47,221 bases of DNA from an uncultured Coriobacteriaceae bacterium. GTDB lineage: Bacteria > Actinomycetota > Coriobacteriia > Coriobacteriales > Eggerthellaceae. The stretch lies in assembly GCA_900550055.1 (NCBI GenBank), contig URQU01000012.1:1-47221 (forward strand), in the 5' to 3' direction. Positions 8,155 to 16,475 of this stretch are shown piece after piece (positions within the stretch are counted from its first letter, which is position 1; every line of letters begins with the position of its first letter). A program made the translations under genes and the position numbers. The notes beneath the pieces are model-generated. The model worked only from the letters and a program-made list of their open reading frames with translations, was not told where the DNA came from and made no database searches.

Positions 8155-9306
8155 TTACGAGAACGCGGCCTTATGCTCGTCATAGGTCTCGCTGAACGTG
8201 TACTTGTCATCTTGGAAATAGAAGAAGTAATACTTGCCCAGCGCATCCTGATTCGGCGAGCATACAGCCTGCAGGCACTCGATGGAAGGCGAGCAGATAG
8301 GCGTCGGCGGAAGCCCGGCGTTGGAGTAGGTGCTGTACGGGCTGTTCGCGTGCACCTCATCGGCCGAGGGGTCGTGCCCGACCACATAGGCGGTGGTAGC
8401 GTCGCTTTGCAAGTAGCCATAGCTCGGCTCGCCCTTGGTGGTCAGACGATTGTAGAACACAGCCGCCACCTGGGCGCGAATCGTCTCATCCCCGCTCGAT
8501 TCCTTTTCAACGATAGATGCAAGGTTGACGGTTTGATAAAGGGAAAGACCCTGGGATTCAGGGTAGGACCAGTCAAGGCCCGCCGTTTCGGTTTGGAACT
8601 GGGAGAGCATCGCTCGAATCAAGCTGTCCGCCGTGGCATCGGCGTGGACATCATAGGTTTTCGGAAACAGGAAGCCCTCAAGGCTGTTCGTGCCCGCAGA
8701 TTCCAGGAACCTGTAATCGCCCGCATACGCGCTAGCATCCGACGCGGCCTGCTTGAAGGCATCGGCGCTGATACGTCCATTGGTGGCGCTTTCCACCGCA
8801 GACGCGATCTCGCTTAGACGATACCCTTCGGGGATGGTGAGCACGGCATCGGAAACCGGGCCGTTGCGCAATGTCGAAATGATATCGTCAACCGATACGC
8901 CACCACTGAAGGTATACGTGCCGGGTTTAAGATCGGACCCGGCATCCAGGTCCTTCACGCGTTCGGTGAACTCCTTGGCCGACCCTACCAGCTTGGCATC
9001 CACGAGCGTGGAGCCTATGGTATTTGCCGACGCCCCGTCATTAACGGTGATGGTGGCCTGCTGACCCTCAGCCAAAAGGTCGACCTTCGGCGACACGCAG
9101 CTGGCAACCGAGGAGCCGACGAACCACAAGATGCCGATGCCAAGAAGGGCCAGCACGACAAGGAACACATAATGCGGCACATTGGAGCGTTTAGGCTGGA
9201 TATAGCTGGTATCGTACGTGCGGAACATACGGTCGCCGCGCGCGTGCGCCGAGCGTGCCGCATGGGTTGGGCGGCGGGAATAAGTCACTTGCCTACGAGG
9301 GGACAT
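8155..9306 (-). CDS. mltG: Endolytic transglycosylase MltG (YceG-like)
   Basis: 383 residues. A basic cytoplasmic tail (1-44) is followed by one membrane segment (about 45-67) and an extracytoplasmic catalytic domain. MltG cleaves nascent glycan strands at the membrane and is thought to set strand length. The YceG signature is clear: TIPEGYRLSEIA, LEGFLFPKTYDV, the catalytic Glu267 in NLASIVEKES, AVFYNRL, LQSDATTAYVVG and SPYSTYSNAGLPPTPICSPS. Between the membrane segment and the catalytic core is a LysM-like region (about 80-150), as in other members. It starts five bases after ruvX ends on the other side and is followed eight bases later by yqeG, so ruvX-mltG-yqeG are probably co-transcribed. 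Confidence 0.95.
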   Translation of the reverse strand: MSPRRQVTYSRRPTHAARSAHARGDRMFRTYDTSYIQPKRSNVPHYVFLVVLALLGIGILWFVGSSVASCVSPKVDLLAEGQQATITVNDGASANTIGSTLVDAKLVGSAKEFTERVKDLDAGSDLKPGTYTFSGGVSVDDIISTLRNGPVSDAVLTIPEGYRLSEIASAVESATNGRISADAFKQAASDASAYAGDYRFLESAGTNSLEGFLFPKTYDVHADATADSLIRAMLSQFQTETAGLDWSYPESQGLSLYQTVNLASIVEKESSGDETIRAQVAAVFYNRLTTKGEPSYGYLQSDATTAYVVGHDPSADEVHANSPYSTYSNAGLPPTPICSPSIECLQAVCSPNQDALGKYYFFYFQDDKYTFSETYDEHKAAFS

Positions 9307-9311
9307 TTACT

Positions 9312-9734
9312 CTACCTTTCGCCTGCATGGCGGGCATCAAGCCACGCCTGAAGGAACACACTTGCTGCAATCATATCTATCTTGCCACGCATATCGCGCT
9401 CCGACATGCCGCTTTCACGCAAACTGCGCTTCGCCTCCTGCGAGCTGAGACGCTCGTCGGTGAACTCCACAGGCAGGCCCGCCGCCTTTCCGATGCTAGC
9501 GGCGACGCCGCGGATGCGGCTGGCCTGAGGCCCCTCCTCACCCGAAAGCGTATAGGGCAACCCCGACAAGATGAGCTCGGGTTCCCAATCCTCGAGCACG
9601 CGCTTCCAGCTTTTCGCATTGGAAAGAACCTCGTTCGCAGGAAGCACGCAAACAGGCGAAGCCACACGCTCGCGCGGATCGCTGACCGCCACGCCGATAC
9701 GCGTCTGACCGATATCCAGTGCAAGAATCCTCAT
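9312..9734 (-). CDS. ruvX: Holliday junction resolvase-like RuvX/YqgF
   Basis: 140 residues with an RNase H-like fold. The N-terminus MRILALDIGQTRIGVAVSD carries the catalytic Asp; the second acidic site is in LPVEFTDERLSS and the third in KIDMIAASVFLQAWLD. In other bacteria the family acts on Holliday junctions and/or pre-16S rRNA 5' end processing; sequence alone does not decide. The start is placed at MRILALDIG (9734) because that is the family N-terminus; AAGG lies about 11 bases upstream, and an in-frame ATG seven codons earlier adds only MPKVGLT. The upstream gene alaS is closed by a terminator between them, so ruvX may begin its own transcript, or readthrough may couple them. Confidence 0.93.
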   Translation of the reverse strand: MRILALDIGQTRIGVAVSDPRERVASPVCVLPANEVLSNAKSWKRVLEDWEPELILSGLPYTLSGEEGPQASRIRGVAASIGKAAGLPVEFTDERLSSQEAKRSLRESGMSERDMRGKIDMIAASVFLQAWLDARHAGER

Positions 9735-9765
9735 TGTCAACCCAACCTTAGGCAACGAACCGATA

Positions 9766-9800
9766 CGAAAAACGCCCCGCAGCCAAAGGCGGCGGGGCGT
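9766..9800 (-). terminator. Rho-independent terminator after alaS
   Basis: On the minus strand ACGCCCCGC (9792-9800) pairs perfectly with GCGGGGCGT (9772-9780) across an 11-base loop, followed by TTTTTCG. It separates alaS from ruvX. Confidence 0.85.
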
Positions 9801-9817
9801 CAGAAGCGCTTGAACAG

Positions 9818-12451
9818 CTACAACAGCATCTTACGAGCCGCTTCGAGCGCATCATCGATGCCCGCGGCGTTCTTGCCACCGGCCTGCGCCATGGCCGGCT
9901 TGCCGCCGCCGCCACCTTGCACGCAGGGGGCGATGGCCTTGATGACGGCGCCGGCGTTGAAGCCGGCATCGACGGCCTCGGGGGTGCCTGCAGCCATCAG
10001 CACGGCCTTGCCGTCCTTCTCGCCGATGAGCACGCATGCGCCGGGCTCGGCCATGCGGGCGGACAGGACATCCCAGCCGTTGCGCAGGCCGCCCGCATCG
10101 GCGATCTTCACACGGGAGATGACCACGGGGTAGCCAGCCGCGGACTTCACAGCGGAGTCGACGAGCTTGGTGATGTTGTCGTCGGACACGATGCCCTTGG
10201 TCTGCTTGGCCTTCTTCTGGAACTCGCGCAGCTGCTTGACGTTGGCGGCGGTGCGCTCGGACACGTCGAACAGCGGGACGCGCAGCTCCTCGGCGGTTTC
10301 CTTCAGCTCGGCCTCCACCTTGTTGATGTAGTCAAGGGCGCCATAGCTGGTAACCGCCTCAATGCGGCGCACGTTGGCGCCCACGCTGGTTTCGGACGTG
10401 ATCTTCATGATGCCGATCTCGGCCGTGTTGGCGACATGGCAGCCGCCGCACAGCTCGCGGGAGAACCCGCCGCACTCGACGACGCGCACCTGATCGCCAT
10501 ACTTCTCGCCGAACAGGGCGGTGACGCCGCTTTCGCGGGCCGCGTCAAGCGAGGTCTCGTAAATGTTGGTGGGCGTTGCGGACATGATGAACTCGTTGGC
10601 AACGCGCTCGACCTGCGCCAGCTGCTCGGCCGTAACCGCGGCGAAATGCGTGAAGTCGAAGCGAAGGCGATCGGGACCCACATAGCTGCCGGCCTGGGAG
10701 ACATGCTCGCCGAGGACCTGACGCAGCGCGGCGTGCAGGATATGCGTGGCGGTATGGTTGCGCGTGACGCGTGCGCGATGATCCGCATCCACGGAAGCCG
10801 TGACGGCAGCGCCCTGGGAAAGGGTGCCCTCGAGCACCTTCACCACATGGCAGACGAGGCCCTTCTCAGGAGCCTTCGTGTCGACGACTTGGACTTTGAC
10901 GCCCTCGGCCTCGATAACGCCCGTGTCTCCCACTTCGCCGCCCATTTCGGCGTAGAAGGGAGTCACGTCCAAGACCGCTTCGCCGGTCTGACCGGCCTGC
11001 AACTCGCTCACGCGCTCGCCGTCGGCGATAAGCGCGCTGACCGTAGCCTGGGAGGAAAGCTCCTGATAGCCGACGAACTTCGTGGCGCCGAGCTCCTTGA
11101 GCAGCTCGGCATGGATGCCGCCGTACGTGGACCATGCCGCCTCGGCGTCCTTGACGTTGGCAGCACGGGCGCGATCGCGCTGCGCCTCCATGCAACGCTC
11201 GAAGCCCTCCATGTCCACGACGACGCCGCGCTCCTCGCACAGCTCGCGCGTGATGTCCACGGGGAAACCGTAGGTGTCATGCAACGTGAACGCCTGCTCG
11301 CCGGGAAGCGTGGTGCCCTCAAGCTTGTCGAGGGACTCGGACAGGAACGCGCGGCCCTGGCGCAGGTTGGCGCCGAAGCGCTCCTCCTCGGACAAGATGA
11401 TGCCGCGGATGAGCTCGCGGTTGTCGATGACCTCGGGGTACACGCTGCCCATGAGCTTGACCAGCTCGTCGACGTACTCGTTGAGGAACGGCTTGTCCAA
11501 GCCAAGCATATGGCCCTTCATGACGGCGCGGCGCAGCAGGCGACGCAGCACGTAACCGCGACCCTCGTTGGAGGGCAGGATGCCGTCGGCGATCATGAAC
11601 GTGACCGAGCGGCTGTGGTCCGCCATGATGCGCAGGCACAGGTCGGCAACCTCGTCCTTGCCGTACTCGACGCCGGCCAAACGCTCGCCCACGCCGACTA
11701 GGCTGCGAAGCACGTCGGTGTCGTAGTTGTTCGTGACGCCCTGCATGATGGCGGCCATGCGCTCAAGGCCCATGCCGGTATCGATGTTCTTGGTCTTAAG
11801 CGGGGCCAGCGTGCCGTCTTCCTGGCCGTCGTACTGAGTGAACACGCAGTTCCAGTACTCCAAGAAGCGGTCGCAATCGCAGCCCGGCTTGCAGTCGGGG
11901 CTGCCGCAACCTACCTCGGGGCCCTGATCAAAGTAGATCTCGGAGCACGGGCCGCACGGGCCGGTAGGCCCGGCGCGCCAGAAGTTGTCGTCCTCGCCCA
12001 AACGGGAGATGTGGTCTTCGGCCACGCCGAGCGACTTCCAAATCTCGATGGTCTCGTCGTCGTCCTCGAACACGGTGAAGTACAGCTTGTCCTTCGGAAG
12101 GCCGAGCACCTCCGTGGAGAACTCGAAGGCCCATGCGCACATCTCGTGCTTGAAGTAGCAGCCGAAGCTGAAGTTGCCCAGCATCTCGAAGAACGACAGA
12201 TGGCGGGCATCGCCGATGTTATCGATGTCGTTGGTGCGCACGCACTTCTGCACCGTGGTGGTGCCGATATATGCGGGGTCAAGCTCCTTCTGATGAAGGA
12301 AGTAAGGCTTGAACTGCACCATACCTGCGCTGGTGAGCAGCAGCGAGGGGTCATCGGGGATAAGGGAGGAGGACGGCATGCGTTTGCAGCCCTTGCTCTC
12401 GAAGAACTTCAAGTACTTCTCGCGGATCTCCGCGCTAGTCATGTACTCCAT
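9818..12451 (-). CDS. alaS: Alanine--tRNA ligase
   Basis: 877 residues, full length for AlaRS. It charges tRNA-Ala and edits misacylated Ser/Gly. Class II catalytic core at the N-terminus (MTSAEIREKYLKFFESKG, TSAGMVQFKPYF, motif 2 around CVRTNDIDNIGDARHLSFFEMLGNF); an unusual Cys-rich insert CGSPDCKPGCDCDRF near 180-195; then the tRNA-recognition helices. The editing domain has zinc-type residues in RNHTATHILHAALR and CGGCHVANTAEIG. A C-Ala domain follows, ending with the glycine loop GGGGGKPAMAQAGGK. An in-frame ATG three codons downstream is an alternative start. The gene precedes ruvX, mltG and yqeG and follows the permease gene by about 50 bases. I see no T-box leader in that short gap. 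Confidence 0.98.
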   Translation of the reverse strand: MEYMTSAEIREKYLKFFESKGCKRMPSSSLIPDDPSLLLTSAGMVQFKPYFLHQKELDPAYIGTTTVQKCVRTNDIDNIGDARHLSFFEMLGNFSFGCYFKHEMCAWAFEFSTEVLGLPKDKLYFTVFEDDDETIEIWKSLGVAEDHISRLGEDDNFWRAGPTGPCGPCSEIYFDQGPEVGCGSPDCKPGCDCDRFLEYWNCVFTQYDGQEDGTLAPLKTKNIDTGMGLERMAAIMQGVTNNYDTDVLRSLVGVGERLAGVEYGKDEVADLCLRIMADHSRSVTFMIADGILPSNEGRGYVLRRLLRRAVMKGHMLGLDKPFLNEYVDELVKLMGSVYPEVIDNRELIRGIILSEEERFGANLRQGRAFLSESLDKLEGTTLPGEQAFTLHDTYGFPVDITRELCEERGVVVDMEGFERCMEAQRDRARAANVKDAEAAWSTYGGIHAELLKELGATKFVGYQELSSQATVSALIADGERVSELQAGQTGEAVLDVTPFYAEMGGEVGDTGVIEAEGVKVQVVDTKAPEKGLVCHVVKVLEGTLSQGAAVTASVDADHRARVTRNHTATHILHAALRQVLGEHVSQAGSYVGPDRLRFDFTHFAAVTAEQLAQVERVANEFIMSATPTNIYETSLDAARESGVTALFGEKYGDQVRVVECGGFSRELCGGCHVANTAEIGIMKITSETSVGANVRRIEAVTSYGALDYINKVEAELKETAEELRVPLFDVSERTAANVKQLREFQKKAKQTKGIVSDDNITKLVDSAVKSAAGYPVVISRVKIADAGGLRNGWDVLSARMAEPGACVLIGEKDGKAVLMAAGTPEAVDAGFNAGAVIKAIAPCVQGGGGGKPAMAQAGGKNAAGIDDALEAARKMLL

Positions 12452-12500
12452 GTGCCTGTCTTTCTAACTATGCCTTGCCATAAATCGGCGCGCGTGCGCC

Positions 12501-13778
12501 CTATTGCCGATCGCCGTCGCGACGTTGCTCTTTGCCACGACCCACCTTCGGAAGGGAGAAGCCCGTCGAAGCGTCCGGATGAGGGGACGTTGCATCGGCG
12601 ATGGGGTCGAGCGATCCGTCGGATCGAGGCGTGCCCTGGAAGAACACGCCGTCCTCGGCAACCAGCTGGCGCCCGGTTTGCTTCTCGAAATAATACACGA
12701 AAACGGACTTCATGACCGCCACGGCGGGAATAGAGGCCAGCATGCCCACAAGCGAGCCGGTGAAGCCGCTCATAGCCCCGCCGATCGCGCTGCCCGCCAC
12801 CAAAGCGATAAGGGTGAGCGCTGGGTGGATATCCACCGATGAGGCCATGATCTTCGGGGATATGAACGTGTACACCGCCTGCTGGATGATGATGGTGCCC
12901 ACAAGCGCCACCAAAGCGATCCACGGGCTGACGAACACGCCCACAAGCGCCGCCAAGGCTCCGCCGAGCCACGGGCCCACGATGGGGATGATGTTCAAAA
13001 TGCCGGCGATAATGCCGAGTGCGGCGTAATTGGGGATGCCGGAGACGGCGAACAACACACCGCATGCAGCACCGATGATGCCACATTGGATGAGCGTTCC
13101 CTTGATATAGCCGCCCATGACGCGCGTGAACGTGACGTGCAGCATATCCATGGTCTCACGACGGGAAGGTCCCGCCAATCGCATGGTCTCGCGACCGAGC
13201 GCAGGAAGCTCGATGAGAATCCAAAACGCTATGACCAGGGCAAAGCCGATTGCTATCCCCGTGTTCACCACGCCGGCGCCGATGGCGACCACGCCCGTGG
13301 CGCTCTGGCGTGCCACATCGGACGCCGCCGAACCCATAGAGGACAAGGCCTCATTCATATACGTTTGCACCGTGTTGTTCTGGAACACATCGGAATAGCG
13401 AGCGTACACGCCGTTGGCCCAGCCCATGAAATCGTTGATGTAGCCGGGGATGCTCTGGACGAGGTCTGCGAACTGCTCGCCGAAGCCAAACGCCGGAGAG
13501 AGCATAAGGAAGCTGACGATTGCCAGCACGGCGAACATGAGCAGATAGGCGATGCCCGTTCCCGCCGGGCGCGGCACGCCCTTGGATTCCAGCTTGTTCA
13601 CCGTGCCGCGTAGGCAGAACACGATGACCAACGTCCAAAGCAAGATGCCGATCGGGACGCTGAGTATGTTGATGAGGTAGACCGCTGCGCCTGTGAGCAG
13701 GATGGCGCCTACCGCGGTCCATACCATGAGAAACCGTCGGCGCGCCTTCTCCATCGCGACATCGGAATTGGTGGCCAT
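12501..13778 (-). CDS. AI-2E/PerM family membrane transporter
   Basis: 425 residues with about seven to eight hydrophobic segments, including LMVWTAVGAILLTGAAVYLI near the start. The family pattern is seen in GYIKGTLIQCGIIGAACGVLF, YAALGIIAGILNIIPIVGPWLG and the late TIIIQQAVYTFISPKIMASSV. This is the UPF0118/AI-2E transporter superfamily; members include TqsA and PerM, but substrates are mostly unknown, so autoinducer export should not be assumed. The central cytoplasm/exterior loop (about 90-160) is typical. The last 50 residues are polar and low complexity. It lies 12 bases after the DUF948-type gene, so the pair is probably one operon leading toward alaS. AGGAG precedes the ATG. Confidence 0.9.
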   Translation of the reverse strand: MATNSDVAMEKARRRFLMVWTAVGAILLTGAAVYLINILSVPIGILLWTLVIVFCLRGTVNKLESKGVPRPAGTGIAYLLMFAVLAIVSFLMLSPAFGFGEQFADLVQSIPGYINDFMGWANGVYARYSDVFQNNTVQTYMNEALSSMGSAASDVARQSATGVVAIGAGVVNTGIAIGFALVIAFWILIELPALGRETMRLAGPSRRETMDMLHVTFTRVMGGYIKGTLIQCGIIGAACGVLFAVSGIPNYAALGIIAGILNIIPIVGPWLGGALAALVGVFVSPWIALVALVGTIIIQQAVYTFISPKIMASSVDIHPALTLIALVAGSAIGGAMSGFTGSLVGMLASIPAVAVMKSVFVYYFEKQTGRQLVAEDGVFFQGTPRSDGSLDPIADATSPHPDASTGFSLPKVGRGKEQRRDGDRQ

Positions 13779-13790
13779 GGATACCAGCTC

Positions 13791-14423
13791 CTAGCGCTCC
13801 CGGGAGGAATCATCGGCCTGAGGAGCATACGTGAAGTACGCAGGCTGCTCAGGCTGGTCATCGGACTGGACCTGCTGGGGCGCATCGTCATCGTTTGCCT
13901 GGGCCTTGGAGGGGGCGCCACCCTGAGCATCGCCATCTTCGTCCGGCAAGCCCGCCAATGCGGCGGCCTGGGCTTTCGCCTTCGCCTCGCCAAGGGCGAC
14001 CGATTCATCGCTGGCATGCTTGGACTTGAGCTTCTCGCGAACCTTAGAGGTGACGTTGTTCATAATCTCCATGGGAGCGTTCGTGGCGGCCTCGACCGCG
14101 CCCACCGCATTCGAGGCGGAGTCGGTGATGTCGCTGACATCCTCCAAGATCCGATCGAGACGCATGATCTCAAGGTTCGCCGCATCCACGGTCAAAGACA
14201 CGCGATCGACGAGCGGATCGACCTTGTCCATAGCGGGCTCGAGCGATTTCGTGATGCGTTGCACGCTTTCAAGCGTCGGGTCGAGCTGCTCCTTCATCTT
14301 GTCGACCGTGGTACGCGTTTTGCGCACGGTGATCACAAGCTCGATCACGAACCACACCAAAGCCACGCCGAGCACCACGTACACGATAGGCAAAACCACG
14401 CCCATAACTTCGCCGAAATCCAC
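13791..14423 (-). CDS. DUF948-type single-pass membrane protein
   Basis: 210 residues. One membrane segment near the N-terminus (about residues 8-30) is followed by a long heptad-rich region (about 32-125, for example TTVDKMKEQLDPTLESVQRI). The final 80 residues are a low-complexity tail rich in Ala, Asp, Gln and Pro. The arrangement matches the DUF948 family of Gram-positive bacteria, whose function is unknown; roles at the cell envelope or in general stress have been proposed for relatives. The start is a GTG at 14423 with a perfect AAGGAGG six bases upstream. It is first in a probable operon with the AI-2E-type permease 12 bases downstream, and follows rarA across a 164-base gap. Confidence 0.8.
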   Translation of the reverse strand: MDFGEVMGVVLPIVYVVLGVALVWFVIELVITVRKTRTTVDKMKEQLDPTLESVQRITKSLEPAMDKVDPLVDRVSLTVDAANLEIMRLDRILEDVSDITDSASNAVGAVEAATNAPMEIMNNVTSKVREKLKSKHASDESVALGEAKAKAQAAALAGLPDEDGDAQGGAPSKAQANDDDAPQQVQSDDQPEQPAYFTYAPQADDSSRER

Positions 14424-14587
14424 CAGACGCCTCCTTCATATATCCATATACGCCGCCAACTATAGCATGCGGTTTTGGATTCTACCTCGCCGACGCATGC
14501 GTTTACACCCGCCGTTCATAGCGGTTGCAGTGCGGTTACCTTCGAAAAGACGTGGGGTTTTGCCTTGCATTCTTTAAGAAGAGGCGC

Positions 14588-16075
14588 CTAACGGGCACCC
14601 GTTTCCTCGCCTTCAAAAGCATCCTGTGCGCCCGACTTCTTCGATCCGCTGCGCACACCGTTCGCCTCGACATCGACCGACCTGCCCTTCGGCAGCTCAG
14701 CCCCATGATGAACTCCTGCCGCCGCATGGGGAACCTGCGCCCTATCTCGGGCCGCCACGTGAGCAGCCTGCGCCCGATCGCGCGCCGCGGCATCCACCCG
14801 ATACGCCTCCCAACCGCGCTCGGAAGGATGATAGAAGCAGCCATGTTCAAGCCCTTCGGGCAGGTAGCGTTGATCAACCCATCCTGCAGGATAATCGTGC
14901 GGGTATTTGTATGCGCCGTAATGCTCGGAGCCGGGACGGTGCCTGTCACGAAGATAGTCGGGGACATCGCGCTTGGGCCCATTGCGCACTTCCGCCAAGG
15001 CGGCGTCGATGCCCGCCTCGCAGGCATTGCTTTTTGGGGCAAGGGCTATATAGGTGGCCGCCTGCGCCAAGTTGATGCGGCATTCGGGATACCCGATGAC
15101 CTCCGCTGATTTGAACGCGGCCGCGGCCACCAGCAATGCCTGAGGATCGGCGTTACCCACGTCCTCAGACGCGTGAATGAGCATCCGGCGTGCGATGTAT
15201 TTCGGATCTTCTCCCCCATCGATCATGCGGGCAAGCCAATACAGCGCCGCATCGGGATCGGAACCGCGCATGGACTTGATGAAGGCGGATATGATGTCGT
15301 AATGCATATCCTTGTTCTTGTCGTACGGCAGCGCACGATGGGGAGTAGCACTATTCACCTGGGCTTTCGTGATGACGGCAGGGTGCTCGCGCGTGCCGGG
15401 CTGCTGCATACCCGCCGCAAGCTCGAGCGTGGTAAGCGACGCACGGCCATCGCCGCCCGCCAAAAGCACGATGGCGCTGCGAGCCGCCGGGTCAAGCTTG
15501 TAAAGGCCGTCCAACCCGCGAGGGTCGGTTACAGCCCGATCGACCAGCTGAGCCACGTCGCCATCGGAGAGCCCTTTAAGGCCGACTACGCGCGAACGGC
15601 TGATCAACGCGGAGTTCACTTCGAAAAACGGGTTCTCGGTGGTGGCTCCCACCAGCACCACGGTGCGGTTCTCCACTGCATGCAAAAGCGCGTCCTGCTG
15701 GCTGCGGTTGAACCGATGGATCTCATCCACAAACAGGATGGTGCGCGAGCCGTTGAGCGCCAGGCGCTTCTCGGCGGCATCTATCTCCCGACGAAGATCG
15801 GACACGGTGCCGCCGATAGCCGACACTTCCACAAACGTTGCCTTCGTGGATTCGGCGATAACGTGGGCGATGGAGGTTTTCCCGGTTCCCGCCGGGCCGT
15901 AGAGGATGACCGAGCTGACGTTGTCCTGCTCGATGGCCGCGCGCAACCAGCTACCCGGGCCCACAGCATCCTTTTGCCCCACCACGTCTTCCAGCGTTCG
16001 CGGGCGCATGCGCACCGCCAGCGGCGCCACCTGCTGCTTGCGTTCGTTCTCCATTGCCGTGAATAGCGTGTCCAT
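14588..16075 (-). CDS. rarA: Replication-associated recombination protein A (RarA/MgsA AAA+ ATPase)
   Basis: 495 residues against about 450 for E. coli RarA. It is an AAA+ ATPase acting at stalled replication forks. Key elements are RPRTLEDVVGQ, Walker A LYGPAGTGKTSIAHVIA, Walker B TILFVDEIHRFNRSQQDALL, sensor 1 VGATTENPFFEVNSALISR and the oligomerisation domain HYDIISAFIKSMRGSDPDAALYWLARMI. The last 60 residues are an extra Ala/Arg/Gly-rich tail containing two 11-residue repeats (14726-14791). The start at 16075 (MDTLFTAMENER) is chosen because AGGGGTGG precedes it; the frame is open 13 codons further upstream. Immediately upstream and divergent is the candidate 6S RNA, a neighbour pairing also known from Bacillus. 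Confidence 0.95.
   Translation of the reverse strand: MDTLFTAMENERKQQVAPLAVRMRPRTLEDVVGQKDAVGPGSWLRAAIEQDNVSSVILYGPAGTGKTSIAHVIAESTKATFVEVSAIGGTVSDLRREIDAAEKRLALNGSRTILFVDEIHRFNRSQQDALLHAVENRTVVLVGATTENPFFEVNSALISRSRVVGLKGLSDGDVAQLVDRAVTDPRGLDGLYKLDPAARSAIVLLAGGDGRASLTTLELAAGMQQPGTREHPAVITKAQVNSATPHRALPYDKNKDMHYDIISAFIKSMRGSDPDAALYWLARMIDGGEDPKYIARRMLIHASEDVGNADPQALLVAAAAFKSAEVIGYPECRINLAQAATYIALAPKSNACEAGIDAALAEVRNGPKRDVPDYLRDRHRPGSEHYGAYKYPHDYPAGWVDQRYLPEGLEHGCFYHPSERGWEAYRVDAAARDRAQAAHVAARDRAQVPHAAAGVHHGAELPKGRSVDVEANGVRSGSKKSGAQDAFEGEETGAR
14726..14791 (-). repeat. Two tandem 33-bp units in the 3' part of rarA
   Basis: The DNA encodes AAARDRAQAAH then VAARDRAQVPH, an imperfect 11-residue tandem duplication. 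Both copies keep the ARDRAQ core. It lies in the C-terminal tail that most RarA proteins lack. Confidence 0.6.
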
Positions 16076-16207
16076 GACCACCCCTGCCTGTTGATTGGCA
16101 AACCATGATAGCACGCGAACGTTTGTTTGCCTAGAGAAAACAGGGTGTCTCGCCCAGCTCGAAAAGCAACGGTTTACCTACACCTGCTTCACCGATTCTG
16201 TCAAGAC

Positions 16208-16235
16208 TTTACTTTGCCTTGAGGTCCCATATACT
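16208..16235 (+). promoter_or_regulatory. Candidate sigma-70-type promoter of the 6S RNA gene
   Basis: TTTACT (16208-16213) and TATACT (16230-16235) are separated by 16 bases. Initiation about seven bases downstream would fall just before the left arm of the RNA's closing stem, which supports the assignment. Confidence 0.6.
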
Positions 16236-16240
16236 CGATA

Positions 16241-16419
16241 CCAGGTTCCACCCTTGTCGCCGTACTTTTTGCGATGGACCGATGCTATTTCCGAGGGAGC
16301 TCAAGATAGCAAGTGAAACGGAGATTCGCGCCCGTTGGCACGAAAGCCGGGAAGCAAGCTGCGAGCACCCACCTTGTTGAGGTGGGTTCATCCTTCCGGC
16401 CGGGGGTGGGACTTTTTTT
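16241..16419 (+). ncRNA. ssrS: Probable 6S RNA
   Basis: About 180 bases between the promoter above and a run of seven T. The two ends pair: GTTCCACCC (16245-16253) with GGGTGGGAC (16404-16412), nine pairs including one G-U, giving the long closing stem of 6S RNA. Inside are a GCTAT/ATAGC arm, a GGC-ACGAAA-GCC hairpin, and the CCCACCTTGTTGAGGTGGG hairpin, which resembles the conserved 3'-side hairpin of many 6S RNAs. 6S RNA binds housekeeping RNA polymerase as an open-promoter mimic and dampens transcription in stationary phase. It is divergent from rarA and convergent with phoR; proximity of 6S and rarA is also seen in Bacillus subtilis. The SRP RNA tetraloop motif is absent, so SRP RNA was excluded. 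The assignment rests on architecture and recalled family features, not on a covariance search. Confidence 0.7.
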
Positions 16420-16475
16420 CATGCCTAAATCCGCCCCCCCCCGCCATTGGCCCGCAACCGCCTTGCACAAGAGTG

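Noticed and set aside
9917..11701. 594-codon plus-strand open frame across alaS
   Set aside because: High GC keeps the antisense frame open. The minus-strand AlaRS is unambiguous and the plus product has no recognisable motif.
16241..16419. SRP (4.5S) RNA
   Set aside because: The conserved GGAAGGAAGCAGCC-type S-domain element is absent; the closing stem and overall size fit 6S better.
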